64,000 bases of DNA from Candidatus Electrothrix rattekaaiensis (GTDB taxonomy: Bacteria > Desulfobacterota > Desulfobulbia > Desulfobulbales > Desulfobulbaceae), in the NCBI GenBank assembly GCA_032595675.1, contig JAVQMD010000001.1:248001-312000 (forward strand), read 5' to 3'. Shown piece after piece: positions 45,431 through 54,126 of the stretch. Both the position numbers and the translations under genes were made by a program. The notes beneath the pieces were generated by a model. The model was not told where the DNA came from. It did no database searches and saw only the letters and a program-made list of their open reading frames with translations. Positions within the stretch are counted from its first letter, which is position 1. The number at the start of each line of letters is the position of its first letter.

Positions 45431-47590
45431 TTATCCATCCTGTTCCTGCATCTCACCCAAGGCCTGCCTGACACTGGCTGCCAATTTGCTCTTGAGCACA
45501 GGCTTCATTAAATACGCCTTAATGCCCAAGGATTTGGCTTTTTCCTCATTGATCATCTCACTGAAGCCGGTACATAAGATAACCGGAATATCCGGTCGTT
45601 GTTCTAAAATTTTCTTTGCCAGTTCTATTCCGGTCATCTTCGGCATAGCCATGTCCGTGATGACAAGGTCAAAGGCATCAGGCTGCTGAACAAAAAGCTC
45701 CCAGGCAGCAGGGCTGTCTGTCTCTATTGTCACCTTATAACCTAATTGCATCAGCATATAGCGTGTAATATCGACAACAGCTTTCTCATCATCAACAACA
45801 AGGATATGTTCTGTGCCTCCGAGATTCTGCGTCCCGAGAAGGAAAAGCTCATCGCTCTGTTCCTCCTCCTCTTCCTTCAGTTGGGGCAAATACACTCGAA
45901 ACGTCGTTCCCTGTCCCGGTTCCGAGTAAACCGACACTGTCCCCTTATGCTCATGGACAATAGCATGAACCGTGGCAAGCCCCAACCCGGTTCCTCCCTG
46001 TTCTTTTCTGGTTGTGAAATAGGGTTCAAAGATTTTTTCAAGCACATCCGGCGGCATTCCGTGCCCGGTATCGCTCACCTCTATCAGGATATACGATCCC
46101 GGCATCAAATCTATTTTATATACCGAATCCTCAGCCATGAGGACAAGAGGACGCATGGTCAACCCCAAGGTTCCACCGGTGTCCATCATGGCCTGATAGG
46201 CATTGGTATAGAGATTGACCACCACCTGATGTATCTGGGTGGGGTCGGCCATGATCTTACCGCAGGAAGGCTCTATGCTCTGTTGGATCGCAATAGAGGT
46301 CGGGATGGAGGAACGAAGGAGTTTTAATGCCTCCTTTACGATGAGATGCGGTTCCACCGGCTGCAAGGTCTGATCTGTCTGTCTGCTGAATCCAAGGATC
46401 TGTTGGGTCAGATCCCTGGCTCGTAAAGCAGCGTTGTATATCTGCTGCGCCTGAAAACGCTCCATCGATTCATCAGACAGGCTTTCGCTCAACATCTCTG
46501 CATACCCCATGATCGGCGATAAAATATTATTAAAATCATGGGCGATACCGCCTGCGAGCGTCCCGATAGCCTCCATTTTCTGGGCCTGTCGTATCTTTAC
46601 TTCAAGTTGTTTTTGCTGCGTGATATCCTTGGCCACATAAACCAGACCTGTCAGGCTGCCGACATCATCGAAAACAGGAGAGGTGGAGACCAGAAAGAAA
46701 CATTCCATCTCCGCATGTTCGATCTGCAAGGAATAGGGTTTGCGGTTGCGCAGGGTCTTGAGAGCGGGGCATCCTGCACAAGGGGAGGATGCCCTGCGAA
46801 ACAGCTCAAAGCATTGACGCCCCTCAAGTTCACCCGGAGATGCGTCAAGATATTGTTCCGCTGTACTGTTCGCTTTCAACACTCGCAGGGTCGGATCAAG
46901 GATAAGGACTATTTCATGAATGGCGTTAAATGTTCGCTGCCACTCATCACGGGCTTGGATAATGAAACGCTCACTCTCCTTTCTATCGCTGATATCCTGG
47001 ACATTCATTATCCGACTGAGTTGCTTTCCTGCGCTATCACGCACTACGGTGATATTTACCTCGACAAAAAAGGAGCTCCCGTCTTTTCTAACATGGCGGG
47101 ATTCAAAAATATGATGTCCTTCTTCTTTTGCGACGTGCAAATATTCGACAACGTCACTTTGAGACGTTTTATCAATCAGGGTGAGATAAGATTTACCCCT
47201 CAGCTCTTCTACAGACCTCCCATGCATCTCTGCAAAAGCAGGGTTTATCATATCCAAAGAAAATATTTCGGCCTTATCTGCTTCACCTGCCGTATCTCTC
47301 TTACTGAGCGCAATCCCCCACTGAGCATGCTTAAAAATATCAGCCCACTCCTGTTGCTCGGCCTCATGCTGCATTCTTTCCCGGAGTCGAGACTGCATCT
47401 TCTTATAAAAGAAAAAAAACACAGGCAGCAGAGCCAACCACAGCAGGGCATAGGCAAAACAGATCTGTCGTATAACAGCATCACCGGCCAGATGGATACT
47501 CCAGGCAAGGGACATCCCGACAAGAAGAGTCCACAGGATAATACCTGTCAGGGACGCAAGATAAAGCTTTTTAAAAGGGGATGATTGCAT
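45431..47590 (-). CDS. Hybrid sensor histidine kinase with two PAS domains and a receiver
   Basis: 719 residues. Two N-terminal membrane helices (about residues 12-32 and 39-62) have almost no periplasmic loop. PAS/PAC 1 (about 90-205) ends with SRIMNVQDISDRKESERF; PAS 2 (about 215-330) contains CFELFRRASSPCAGCPALKTL, a cysteine trio that may bind a metal or cluster. The HisKA box GTLAGGIAHDFNNIL is at about 351, the ATPase has VVNLYTNAYQAM, DTGHGM and GGTGLGLA. The C-terminal receiver shows VVDDEKAVVD and phospho-acceptor Asp in VITDMAMPKMTG (about 646). Cis-transfer from His to Asp is expected. No partner regulator is adjacent. Confidence 0.93.
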   Translation of the reverse strand: MQSSPFKKLYLASLTGIILWTLLVGMSLAWSIHLAGDAVIRQICFAYALLWLALLPVFFFFYKKMQSRLRERMQHEAEQQEWADIFKHAQWGIALSKRDTAGEADKAEIFSLDMINPAFAEMHGRSVEELRGKSYLTLIDKTSQSDVVEYLHVAKEEGHHIFESRHVRKDGSSFFVEVNITVVRDSAGKQLSRIMNVQDISDRKESERFIIQARDEWQRTFNAIHEIVLILDPTLRVLKANSTAEQYLDASPGELEGRQCFELFRRASSPCAGCPALKTLRNRKPYSLQIEHAEMECFFLVSTSPVFDDVGSLTGLVYVAKDITQQKQLEVKIRQAQKMEAIGTLAGGIAHDFNNILSPIMGYAEMLSESLSDESMERFQAQQIYNAALRARDLTQQILGFSRQTDQTLQPVEPHLIVKEALKLLRSSIPTSIAIQQSIEPSCGKIMADPTQIHQVVVNLYTNAYQAMMDTGGTLGLTMRPLVLMAEDSVYKIDLMPGSYILIEVSDTGHGMPPDVLEKIFEPYFTTRKEQGGTGLGLATVHAIVHEHKGTVSVYSEPGQGTTFRVYLPQLKEEEEEQSDELFLLGTQNLGGTEHILVVDDEKAVVDITRYMLMQLGYKVTIETDSPAAWELFVQQPDAFDLVITDMAMPKMTGIELAKKILEQRPDIPVILCTGFSEMINEEKAKSLGIKAYLMKPVLKSKLAASVRQALGEMQEQDG

Positions 47591-47824
47591 ATTTCCTCAG
47601 GGTGCTTCTGTATACATCAACGATGTGTTTTTTGACTGAAATGATCAAGCAGGGAAATCTTCGCTCCCCTCTGTGCAGTAGGTTTATCTTCTCTCCCGTC
47701 AGTATCTTGACAGCAGACGGATCATGCTTACTGTTGGGGTTTATTAGAGTAAGGATAACTGTATATAACCATAAATGGAAACCGTGAACCATTAAAAAAA
47801 TACCCCATAAAAAGGATAACTATC

Positions 47825-49705
47825 ATGAGTACACAGGTTGAAACCAAACAATTTCAGGCAGAAACCCGAAAGGTTCTCGATATCGTCATTAATTCGCTTT
47901 ACACCGAACGAGACATTTTTGTCCGTGAGTTGGTCTCCAATGCCTCAGATGCCTTGGAGAAATTCCGCCATCTTTCCCTGACCGAGCAGCCGGAATTCGA
48001 CGCTCATGTGCCGCTGGAAATCAATATCGACTGTGATGATAAAAAACACACCCTGACCATCACCGATACCGGTATCGGCATGACAGCGCAGGAGCTTGAG
48101 GAAAACCTGGGCACCATTGCTCATTCCGGGTCCGGCAAATTCATCGAAGAACTGGCAGAGGCGGCCAAAAAGGATGTCAGCCTGATCGGCCAGTTCGGCG
48201 TAGGTTTTTACTCCGCCTTTATGGCAGCTAAGACCGTCACCGTCCAAACCCGCTCTTGGGACGGTAGCGAAGGCCATGAATGGCATTCCGACGGCAACGG
48301 TTCCTATACCATCAGCCCCTGCGACGGCCTGCATCGGGGCACTAAGATCATTATTGAACTGAAGGACGATGCCGAGGAGTACGGCCAGAAGTTCACCTTG
48401 GAGCGCATCATCAAGCAATACTCAACCTTTATCCCTTTTCCGGTCAAAGTGGAAGGAAATAAAGTCAACACGGTTGAGGCCATCTGGGGCCGCTCCAAAA
48501 GCGAAATCACAGACGAAGAGTATAACGAATTCTATAAATTCGTCGGCAATGCCTATGATGAGCCCACCTTTCGTCTTCATTTTGCCGCTGATGCGCCGTT
48601 GGCCATCAATGCTCTGCTCTTTGTGCCCAAGGACAACTTCGAGACCCTGGGCATGGGCCGGATGGAGCCCGGTGTCAATCTCTACTGCCAGAAGGTGCTG
48701 ATTGACCAGCACAGCAAGAGCATCCTGCCCGAGTGGCTCCGTTTTCTCAAGGGTGTGGTGGACTCTGAGGATCTTCCTCTCAACATCTCCCGCCAATCCC
48801 TTCAGGATAATGCTCTGGTGGCCAAGCTACGCCGGGTTATCACCAAACGCTTTCTTAAATTGATGGCAGAGGAGGCCAAGAAGGACAATGGCAAGTATCT
48901 GGAGTTTTGGAAGACCTTTGGTATTTTCCTCAAAGAGGGTGTTACCTCGGATTTTGAATACCAGAAAGAACTTTCCACTCTGTTGCGTTTTGAGTCTTCC
49001 GCCACTGAAGCGGGCAGCATGACCTCTTTGCAGGAATACGTGGATCGGATGGCAGAAGGCCAGGAAGAGATTTACTACATCAACGGTCCCAGTCGAGGAG
49101 CTATCGAGAACGGCCCCTATGTAGAGATGTTCAAAAAACGGGATATCGAGATCCTCTATACTCTGGAGCCTATTGACGACTTTGTCCTCTCTCATCTGGG
49201 GGAATTTGACGGCAAGAAACTCCTTTCCGCTGATCGGGCCGACCTGCGTTTACCAGAAAGCACGGAAAAAAATGAGGAGACTCAAGACGAGGCCGGAGAA
49301 GAAAAATTGGCCGAGGCTGTGCAGACCTCACTCTGTAAATGGATGAAAGAGGTTCTGGGTGACAAGGTCAAGGAGGTCAAGCCTTCAACCCGCTTGGTGG
49401 ACAGCCCGGCCATGATCCTCAACACAGACGGTTACATGACCTCATCCATGGAGCGAATCTTGGCGGCTCAGGGCAAGGGCGGCCAGGACAATCCTATGAT
49501 GATGGCAGGGAAAAAAGAAATGGAAATTAATCCGGCCAGCTCCCTGATCAAAAAGATGGCTGATCTTCGAACCAAGGATCAGGATTTTGCTAAGGATATA
49601 GCTGAGCAGATCTACGATAATGCCATGATTCAGGCTGGGCTGATCATTGATCCGCAGGAGATGGTTAATCGGAACTACCGTATTCTGGAGCGGATGTCGG
49701 CGTAA
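47825..49705 (+). CDS. htpG: Chaperone HtpG (Hsp90)
   Basis: 626 residues, the normal length for bacterial Hsp90. The N-terminal GHKL ATPase shows VSNASDALEKFR (Asn/Asp for Mg-ATP), TDTGIGMT, GTIAHSGSGKF and GQFGVGFYSAFM. The middle client-binding domain follows (WIGRSK-like IWGRSKSEITDEEY, LPLNISRQSLQDN with the catalytic Arg) and the C-terminal dimer domain ends in YRILERMSA. ATP-dependent folding of diverse cytoplasmic proteins. Ribosome site AAGGATA before the ATG. Monocistronic with its own terminator at 49725. Confidence 0.98.
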   Translation: MSTQVETKQFQAETRKVLDIVINSLYTERDIFVRELVSNASDALEKFRHLSLTEQPEFDAHVPLEINIDCDDKKHTLTITDTGIGMTAQELEENLGTIAHSGSGKFIEELAEAAKKDVSLIGQFGVGFYSAFMAAKTVTVQTRSWDGSEGHEWHSDGNGSYTISPCDGLHRGTKIIIELKDDAEEYGQKFTLERIIKQYSTFIPFPVKVEGNKVNTVEAIWGRSKSEITDEEYNEFYKFVGNAYDEPTFRLHFAADAPLAINALLFVPKDNFETLGMGRMEPGVNLYCQKVLIDQHSKSILPEWLRFLKGVVDSEDLPLNISRQSLQDNALVAKLRRVITKRFLKLMAEEAKKDNGKYLEFWKTFGIFLKEGVTSDFEYQKELSTLLRFESSATEAGSMTSLQEYVDRMAEGQEEIYYINGPSRGAIENGPYVEMFKKRDIEILYTLEPIDDFVLSHLGEFDGKKLLSADRADLRLPESTEKNEETQDEAGEEKLAEAVQTSLCKWMKEVLGDKVKEVKPSTRLVDSPAMILNTDGYMTSSMERILAAQGKGGQDNPMMMAGKKEMEINPASSLIKKMADLRTKDQDFAKDIAEQIYDNAMIQAGLIIDPQEMVNRNYRILERMSA

Positions 49706-49724
49706 CCGCCTTGTAAAAAATAAT

Positions 49725-49752
49725 AAAGGGCACGGCAATGCTGTGCCCTTTT
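49725..49752 (+). terminator. Terminator after htpG, also usable for the Uma2 gene
   Basis: AAAGGGCAC (49725-49733) pairs perfectly with GTGCCCTTT (49743-49751) around GGCAATGCT. T residues (49749-49752) close the plus-strand side and the A residues (49725-49727) give a short T-run for the minus strand. It stands 20 bases after the htpG stop and 11 bases after the minus-strand Uma2 stop, so it may be bidirectional. Confidence 0.85.
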
Positions 49753-49762
49753 CCGGTCCGTT

Positions 49763-50332
49763 TTATGCCCATAACACGGACAAATCAAAACTGGTTTCCG
49801 TAAAGGGCGGCAAGGAGACGCTTTGATCGTCCCGCAAGGTTTTGAGCAGCACCCATTTATTTCCTGATGATTCGGTTTGCAGTTGATAGGCTTCCAAGGT
49901 TTGCAGGTCTGGATCAACCAACCACAGATACTCGACACCATAATGCGCATACAAGGGCATTTTGATCGCACGGTCGGTCTTGCCCGTTGAGGGCGAAAGC
50001 ACCTCGCAAACCCAATCCGGCACGCATTCAAACCAAGCGGTTTTCGGCAGTTCCGGCATTCGCTCACGCCGCCATCCCGCCAGATCAGGAACCATTATAT
50101 CGACATCCAGATGAAGCTCTGGTTCGTCAAGAATCCACCAGCCTCCTGGACCACCGCGACCATGACCATACGGTTTGTAAATTTCTCCGCCCAATGATGA
50201 TGTGGCCAAGGCATGACGCGGAGCTGGTCTTGGATGGGTTTCTAAAACTCCGTTAAGTATCTCTCCCACAATATTATCAGGCAGGCTCAACAAATCTTCG
50301 TAGACTGCGTAACGTTTGGCTGCTTCTCCCAT
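49763..50332 (-). CDS. Uma2 family putative endonuclease (copy 2)
   Basis: 189 residues. Uma2 (DUF820) proteins have a PD-(D/E)xK nuclease fold: the core here is LDVDIMVPDLAGWRRERMP with its Asp residues and WVCEVLSPSTGKTDRAIK, carrying the E-x-L-S-P and Lys. The strand LYAHYGVEYLWLVDPDLQTLEAY is the standard end. Their role is unknown; they are often found in multiple copies. This copy lies 21 bases downstream of a close paralogue in the same orientation. Confidence 0.9.
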   Translation of the reverse strand: MGEAAKRYAVYEDLLSLPDNIVGEILNGVLETHPRPAPRHALATSSLGGEIYKPYGHGRGGPGGWWILDEPELHLDVDIMVPDLAGWRRERMPELPKTAWFECVPDWVCEVLSPSTGKTDRAIKMPLYAHYGVEYLWLVDPDLQTLEAYQLQTESSGNKWVLLKTLRDDQSVSLPPFTETSFDLSVLWA

Positions 50333-50353
50333 TGGTACTCACCTCCAGGTTTA

Positions 50354-50923
50354 TTATGCCCATAACACGGACAAATCAAAACTGGTTTCCGTAAAGGGCG
50401 GTAGGGATACGCTTTGATCGTCCTGCAAGGTTTTGAGCAGCACCCATTTATTGCCCGACGATTCAGTTTGCAGTTGATAGGCTTCCAAGGTTTGCAGGTC
50501 TGGATCAACTAGCCACAGATGCTTGACGCCGTAATGCGCATACAAGGGCATTTTGATCGCACGGTCGGTCTTGCCCGTTGAGGGCGAAAGCACCTCGCAC
50601 ACCCAATCCGGCACGCATTCAAACCAAGCGGTTTCAGGCAGTTCCGGCATTCGCTCACGCCGCCATCCCGCCAGATCGGGAACCATTATATCGACATCCA
50701 AGTGCAACTCAGGCTCAAAGAGTATCCTCCAGCCACCGGGGCCGCCCTGACCATGCCCAAATGGGCTGACTACTTTTGCAGCCAATGACGAGGATGCCTG
50801 CGCATGACGGGGACCGGGTCTTGGATGGGTTTCCAGAGCACCGTTGAGGATTTCTCCTACCAAGTGTTCAGGAAGATTAAAAAGGTCTTCGTATACTGCG
50901 TAGCGTTTGGCTGCTTCTCCCAT
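50354..50923 (-). CDS. Uma2 family putative endonuclease (copy 1)
   Basis: 189 residues, aligned end to end with the copy at 49763-50332 without gaps and identical over most of the C-terminal two thirds. The differences cluster in the N-terminal third (for example LFNLPEHLVGEILNGALE against LLSLPDNIVGEILNGVLE, and AKVVSPFGHGQGG against GEIYKPYGHGRGG). The nuclease core residues are kept in both, so both may be functional. First of the pair in transcription order. Confidence 0.9.
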   Translation of the reverse strand: MGEAAKRYAVYEDLFNLPEHLVGEILNGALETHPRPGPRHAQASSSLAAKVVSPFGHGQGGPGGWRILFEPELHLDVDIMVPDLAGWRRERMPELPETAWFECVPDWVCEVLSPSTGKTDRAIKMPLYAHYGVKHLWLVDPDLQTLEAYQLQTESSGNKWVLLKTLQDDQSVSLPPFTETSFDLSVLWA

Positions 50924-50973
50924 TGAAAATCACCTTTTTTCTGCTGCTATCAGTCCATGATGCGTCGAGGAAA

Positions 50974-51732
50974 TTAAAGAAGGTTGAGCATCATGTAGAC
51001 AGGGATGAGGTGGGCTGTTGAGCTAGCCGATTTGAGTGAGCAAAAATCCACAGCGATATTCGCTGTGGTACCGGCAGGTATCGAAGTGGCATTGGCAAAA
51101 TCAGCTGCATCCTGATACCATTCTTCGACTCCAGATCCGTCATAATCCCAGATAAGCAGTTTCACATCATTAGTAGGGGGCAAGCTCGTTATTGTAAATT
51201 CACCATTTTCATTCGTCACTGCGTAGCCTCTAAATTCCTCATTACTATCATAGGCCATTACCCACAAACCTTCGACGGTGCCTGCAGCACAGCCCGTCTC
51301 GTTTACCACTTGACCTGAAATACTCTCCCCTGCAAGTAGGGTAATATTAACATTCCCTGTCTCCTCTCCCCCAGAAACAGAGACAAACGACGCTTGATCA
51401 TAATCAAGCCCATTTGAGTTCGAGGAGCTATACCAACGCGTTATAAAATCCGTCTCAAATGCCCAAAAACGCACCTGATACGATCCGTCCTCCAGACCAT
51501 CAATAACATACTGACCGCTAGCGTTCGTCGGAGGAGCATTTGTTACCCATATCCCGGCTTGAAACGCCTGGGCATAAACACCCGCAATTCCATCATCAAG
51601 CCCATCTGTTGTTATTTTTCCTGATATTGATCCGGCCTGCGCAACAGCTACTGCACAAAACAAGCTGATCAACAGCCCGCCAATCATTCGAAATAAAAAA
51701 AAAGCGTTTTTTTCTACATGCTTCATATCCAT
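50974..51732 (-). CDS. Secreted carboxypeptidase-regulatory-like protein
   Basis: 252 residues. A signal peptide (FRMIGGLLISLFCAVAVAQA, about residues 14-33) is followed by two carboxypeptidase-regulatory/CNA-B-like beta-sandwich units: GSISGKITTDGLDDGIAGVYA…SGQYVIDGLEDGSYQVRFWA, and ESISGQVVNETG…GEFTITSLPPTNDVKLLIW. The last residues (AHLIPVYMMLNLL) are hydrophobic and could be an anchor or sorting tail. The repeats are related to the SdrD-type units of the giant protein at 55871-63999, so the two may belong to the same surface-protein group. It lies after the peptide-modification operon, separated by 267 bases. Confidence 0.8.
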   Translation of the reverse strand: MDMKHVEKNAFFLFRMIGGLLISLFCAVAVAQAGSISGKITTDGLDDGIAGVYAQAFQAGIWVTNAPPTNASGQYVIDGLEDGSYQVRFWAFETDFITRWYSSSNSNGLDYDQASFVSVSGGEETGNVNITLLAGESISGQVVNETGCAAGTVEGLWVMAYDSNEEFRGYAVTNENGEFTITSLPPTNDVKLLIWDYDGSGVEEWYQDAADFANATSIPAGTTANIAVDFCSLKSASSTAHLIPVYMMLNLL

Positions 51733-51876
51733 TCTGCCCTCCCAAGCTATGAATTATTTTACCCACGGCACACTTCTTATCTTTAATCTTACTTATAACT
51801 CTAAGTTAGCGCAAGTATTCTCAGCCTGTCGGGTTGCATAATTGGGGTATTCCTACAACGAGGTGATAATACCACC

Positions 51877-51895
51877 CCAGAATATTGTATTCTGG
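51877..51895. repeat. Intergenic hairpin
   Basis: CCAGAATA (51877-51884) pairs perfectly with TATTCTGG (51888-51895), loop TTG. No T-tract follows on either strand. It lies in the 267-base gap between the S24/S26 peptidase gene and the secreted protein gene and might mark the end of the operon or a regulatory site. Confidence 0.5.
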
Positions 51896-51999
51896 AACGT
51901 TAGGCTTACAACTGAAGGAACCGTCATCATCTCAGTGCAGGACTACGCTCACTTCATGAACTAGCGGAGAAAGCGGGGAATAAATATGTGAACAAATTA

Positions 52000-52560
52000 T
52001 TAACTATCACCTCTTATTTTCATTATAATTCCTGCTCGACGCAAATAATAAAAAATCAATGACAAACCAACAACCATGAGTGCTCTCAGGCGCATAAAAA
52101 AAGTTCCGAGAGACTTTATCCTTTCCAGATCATTCTCAGAGTGAGAAATAATTTGCCGAACACGCCCCAGCACCTGCTCAGAAGGCACAAAGCCATCAAA
52201 GCCCAAGCAGGCATCCCCCTTGGTTTGTAAATATGTATTTCCTTTACAGAAGCGACGTCTGACCAGACGATGAACAAGTGGGCTTCCCTGACTGTCACAG
52301 AGAAAAAGGATTTCTCCAATTTTGGGAATTTGTCCGGCAAGCGGAGAAACTCGAATGGTTTCACCTCCATGCAGGAACGGTCTCATTGAATCACCTGAGA
52401 CTTGTATGCATACGTCTCTACCCTGATCAAGGAGAAACCGAATAAGATCAAGAGCCCCCTGATCCCGTATACTAATAAGAGCACGGTCATTACACGGTTG
52501 GGTCTGAGCCAGCGGTAATTGCCGGTAGGAACAGGAGCCAGTTAAACGATTTTTTTTCAT
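52000..52560 (-). CDS. S24/S26 signal-peptidase-like protein
   Basis: 186 residues. The Ser motif VSGDSMRPFLHGGETIRV (about residues 53-70) and the later SPLVHRLVRRR (His in the place where archaeal and ER-type signal peptidases have their base) give a Ser-His type S26 active site. A hydrophobic stretch near the end (ALMVVGLSLIFYYL, about 159-172) could anchor it in the membrane by the C-terminus. It closes the peptide operon. It overlaps the preceding gene by 71 bases in another frame; no in-frame ATG, GTG or TTG lies between the overlap and the Ser motif, so the long overlap appears real. Processing of the precursor or the secreted neighbour is a reasonable inference. Confidence 0.82.
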   Translation of the reverse strand: MKKNRLTGSCSYRQLPLAQTQPCNDRALISIRDQGALDLIRFLLDQGRDVCIQVSGDSMRPFLHGGETIRVSPLAGQIPKIGEILFLCDSQGSPLVHRLVRRRFCKGNTYLQTKGDACLGFDGFVPSEQVLGRVRQIISHSENDLERIKSLGTFFMRLRALMVVGLSLIFYYLRRAGIIMKIRGDS

Positions 52561-53140
52561 TAGAGATCACCGTTACATCATCAATCTGCCACCACCAGTC
52601 CCAAGAGGCATTGTAGCGAAAACGGATAAGCACAGAGGGCTGTCCGTCAGCTTCCGAACTAATATCCACTGATGCTGTTTTAGGGCCTCGATCAGACTGT
52701 GCCTGTTGCCATACCGGAACCCAATTACTCCCCCCATCTGTCGAAATTTCTACGGCAAAGGTACTGGTCCCCTGCCCCTCAAAGGCATCATATTTAAATG
52801 AAAGGCTTATTCCGGTCAAATCCAAGCAATCAAGTGAAGGAGTGACAAGCACGGTGTCAATGTTTGTTCCTAGCCCGCACTCATCGCTATTGGCAAGGAT
52901 AAAACAGCCTTCATCACCCCCGCCGGTCTTGTTAACCTCCAGCCCTTCATTAAGCCTCCACTGCCAGCCGCAGGAACCTCCCTCATGCTCAAGCAGGTCC
53001 ATTACCTCCCAATCAACAGGAATCTGGCAAGAATTGAAGTCTTCCAGCAGTACCCCTGTAGTGGCAAACAGATTTTCCGAAGAGATAAAAAGCAAAAACA
53101 GTGCTACACCAACCAGCACTTTATTTCTATATGGGTCCAT
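52490..53140 (-). CDS. Secreted choice-of-anchor-J-like beta-sandwich protein
   Basis: 216 residues. A signal peptide (VLVGVALFLLFISSENLFA, about residues 9-27) is followed by a cleaved-adhesin/MAM-like domain: GVLLEDFNSCQIPVDWEV, GCFILANSDECGLGTNIDT, LSFKYDAFEGQGTSTFAVE and the close WQIDDVTV. Six or more cysteines suggest disulfides. The chain ends WLLFLPAITAGSDPTV, a short hydrophobic tail. GAGGAAG lies about seven bases before the ATG. Its place between the kinase and the peptidase suggests an extracellular partner or the presented form of the product, but no function is shown. Confidence 0.8.
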   Translation of the reverse strand: MDPYRNKVLVGVALFLLFISSENLFATTGVLLEDFNSCQIPVDWEVMDLLEHEGGSCGWQWRLNEGLEVNKTGGGDEGCFILANSDECGLGTNIDTVLVTPSLDCLDLTGISLSFKYDAFEGQGTSTFAVEISTDGGSNWVPVWQQAQSDRGPKTASVDISSEADGQPSVLIRFRYNASWDWWWQIDDVTVISNEKKSFNWLLFLPAITAGSDPTV

Positions 53141-53164
53141 ACGAGCTTCCTCTTCGATTTACAT

Positions 53165-54094
53165 TTACGGCAATCCTGATGCCAATTCTTCCACCGCAAG
53201 CACCGCAGTCTCGTCCGCCCGAAAAGCCAATTCAAACATCGGAACTTCCTGAACCAATGGCTCACAGACAGCAAGGCCTTTATTGGTCCACTCTTCACTA
53301 TACCAAGGAATAGAAACCACTTGCAGCAAGCGATGCAAGCCCTGTACGGGAGTCAATGTGGTAATTTTTGTCTTTTCTGCCTGCCGCAAAAAAACTAATG
53401 CTGAAAGCGGGGCTGTTTCATTGCGGGCTATGCTTCCTGTTCCCATCCAAGGAGTGCCCCAAACATTCCACCTGTTTTCGGCAAAACGTACAACCAGCCG
53501 TTCATCACTAAACAGTCGATTCCCAGAAGAGAAGCTCAGTAATTCACTGAGGGTTGATTTGCCCGCACCCGATAGCCCAGCAAACACCATCCCCTTGCCC
53601 AGGATGGAACCTCCGCCAGAATGGACAATCAATCCTTGATGATTGATAAAGGTATGTTGCAACAAAAGAGCATCAGCAGCAGACCTATAAGGATCAACGA
53701 TCTGAATTTTATCGCTCTCTACACTTCGAGAACAAAAAAAATACGTAAACCTGGAAAATTCAGGGTCTATCTGAACGGTTACAGATGGAACCTGCTGCTG
53801 TTCACTAGGATAGCGATAAAGTTGAAATCCATCCAAAACAGACTGCATCTTAAAATATTGACTAGAAAAAACTACCTCTCCGTCTTCTGGCTTGTATCGC
53901 TCAGGTGTGCTTCTCATTTGAACCTGAACATCTGGCTTGTGATTAGCAGGTTGAACAAAACGCATGTATTCAGCACATCCCTCTCCTTGCAAAACAGGAT
54001 CAAGCCTGTTTGCAACATTGACCGACAGTCCGCCAATCATGTGAGAAAAACCAGACAGAGCTGAATATTTTTCATCTTCATGTACATTCAACAT
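53165..54094 (-). CDS. HprK-like serine kinase of the peptide-modification operon
   Basis: 309 residues. The kinase core begins with GLIVHSGGGSILGKGMVF and has the P-loop GLSGAGKST at residues 173-181, then LFSDERLVVR and NVWGTPWMGTG, the pattern of HPr kinase/phosphorylase C-terminal domains. The N-terminal 150 residues are unlike classical HprK. HprK-related kinases linked to PqqD-like proteins are known (for example the HPr-rel-A type clusters), and an HprK homologue phosphorylates the terminal Ser of the lasso peptide paeninodin. Here the preceding gene is a 63-residue precursor ending in Ser, so phosphorylation of that residue is a fair hypothesis. Confidence 0.85.
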   Translation of the reverse strand: MLNVHEDEKYSALSGFSHMIGGLSVNVANRLDPVLQGEGCAEYMRFVQPANHKPDVQVQMRSTPERYKPEDGEVVFSSQYFKMQSVLDGFQLYRYPSEQQQVPSVTVQIDPEFSRFTYFFCSRSVESDKIQIVDPYRSAADALLLQHTFINHQGLIVHSGGGSILGKGMVFAGLSGAGKSTLSELLSFSSGNRLFSDERLVVRFAENRWNVWGTPWMGTGSIARNETAPLSALVFLRQAEKTKITTLTPVQGLHRLLQVVSIPWYSEEWTNKGLAVCEPLVQEVPMFELAFRADETAVLAVEELASGLP

Positions 54095-54126
54095 GTTATA
54101 TCACGCCCAGCACTACGCACTTAATC

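Larger units (their letters stand above)
49763..50923. repeat. Tandem gene duplication, two 570-bp Uma2 units 591 bp apart
   Basis: The units start and end at matching positions, from TTATGCCCATAACACGGACA on the left to the GCTTCTCCCAT that holds the start codon on the right. DNA identity is very high across the 3' two thirds and lower over the first third, which suggests a recent duplication or gene conversion restricted to part of the gene. Confidence 0.9.

Noticed and set aside
46538-47584. 348-residue open frame on plus strand
   Set aside because: Antisense shadow of the hybrid histidine kinase, whose domains are complete on the other strand.
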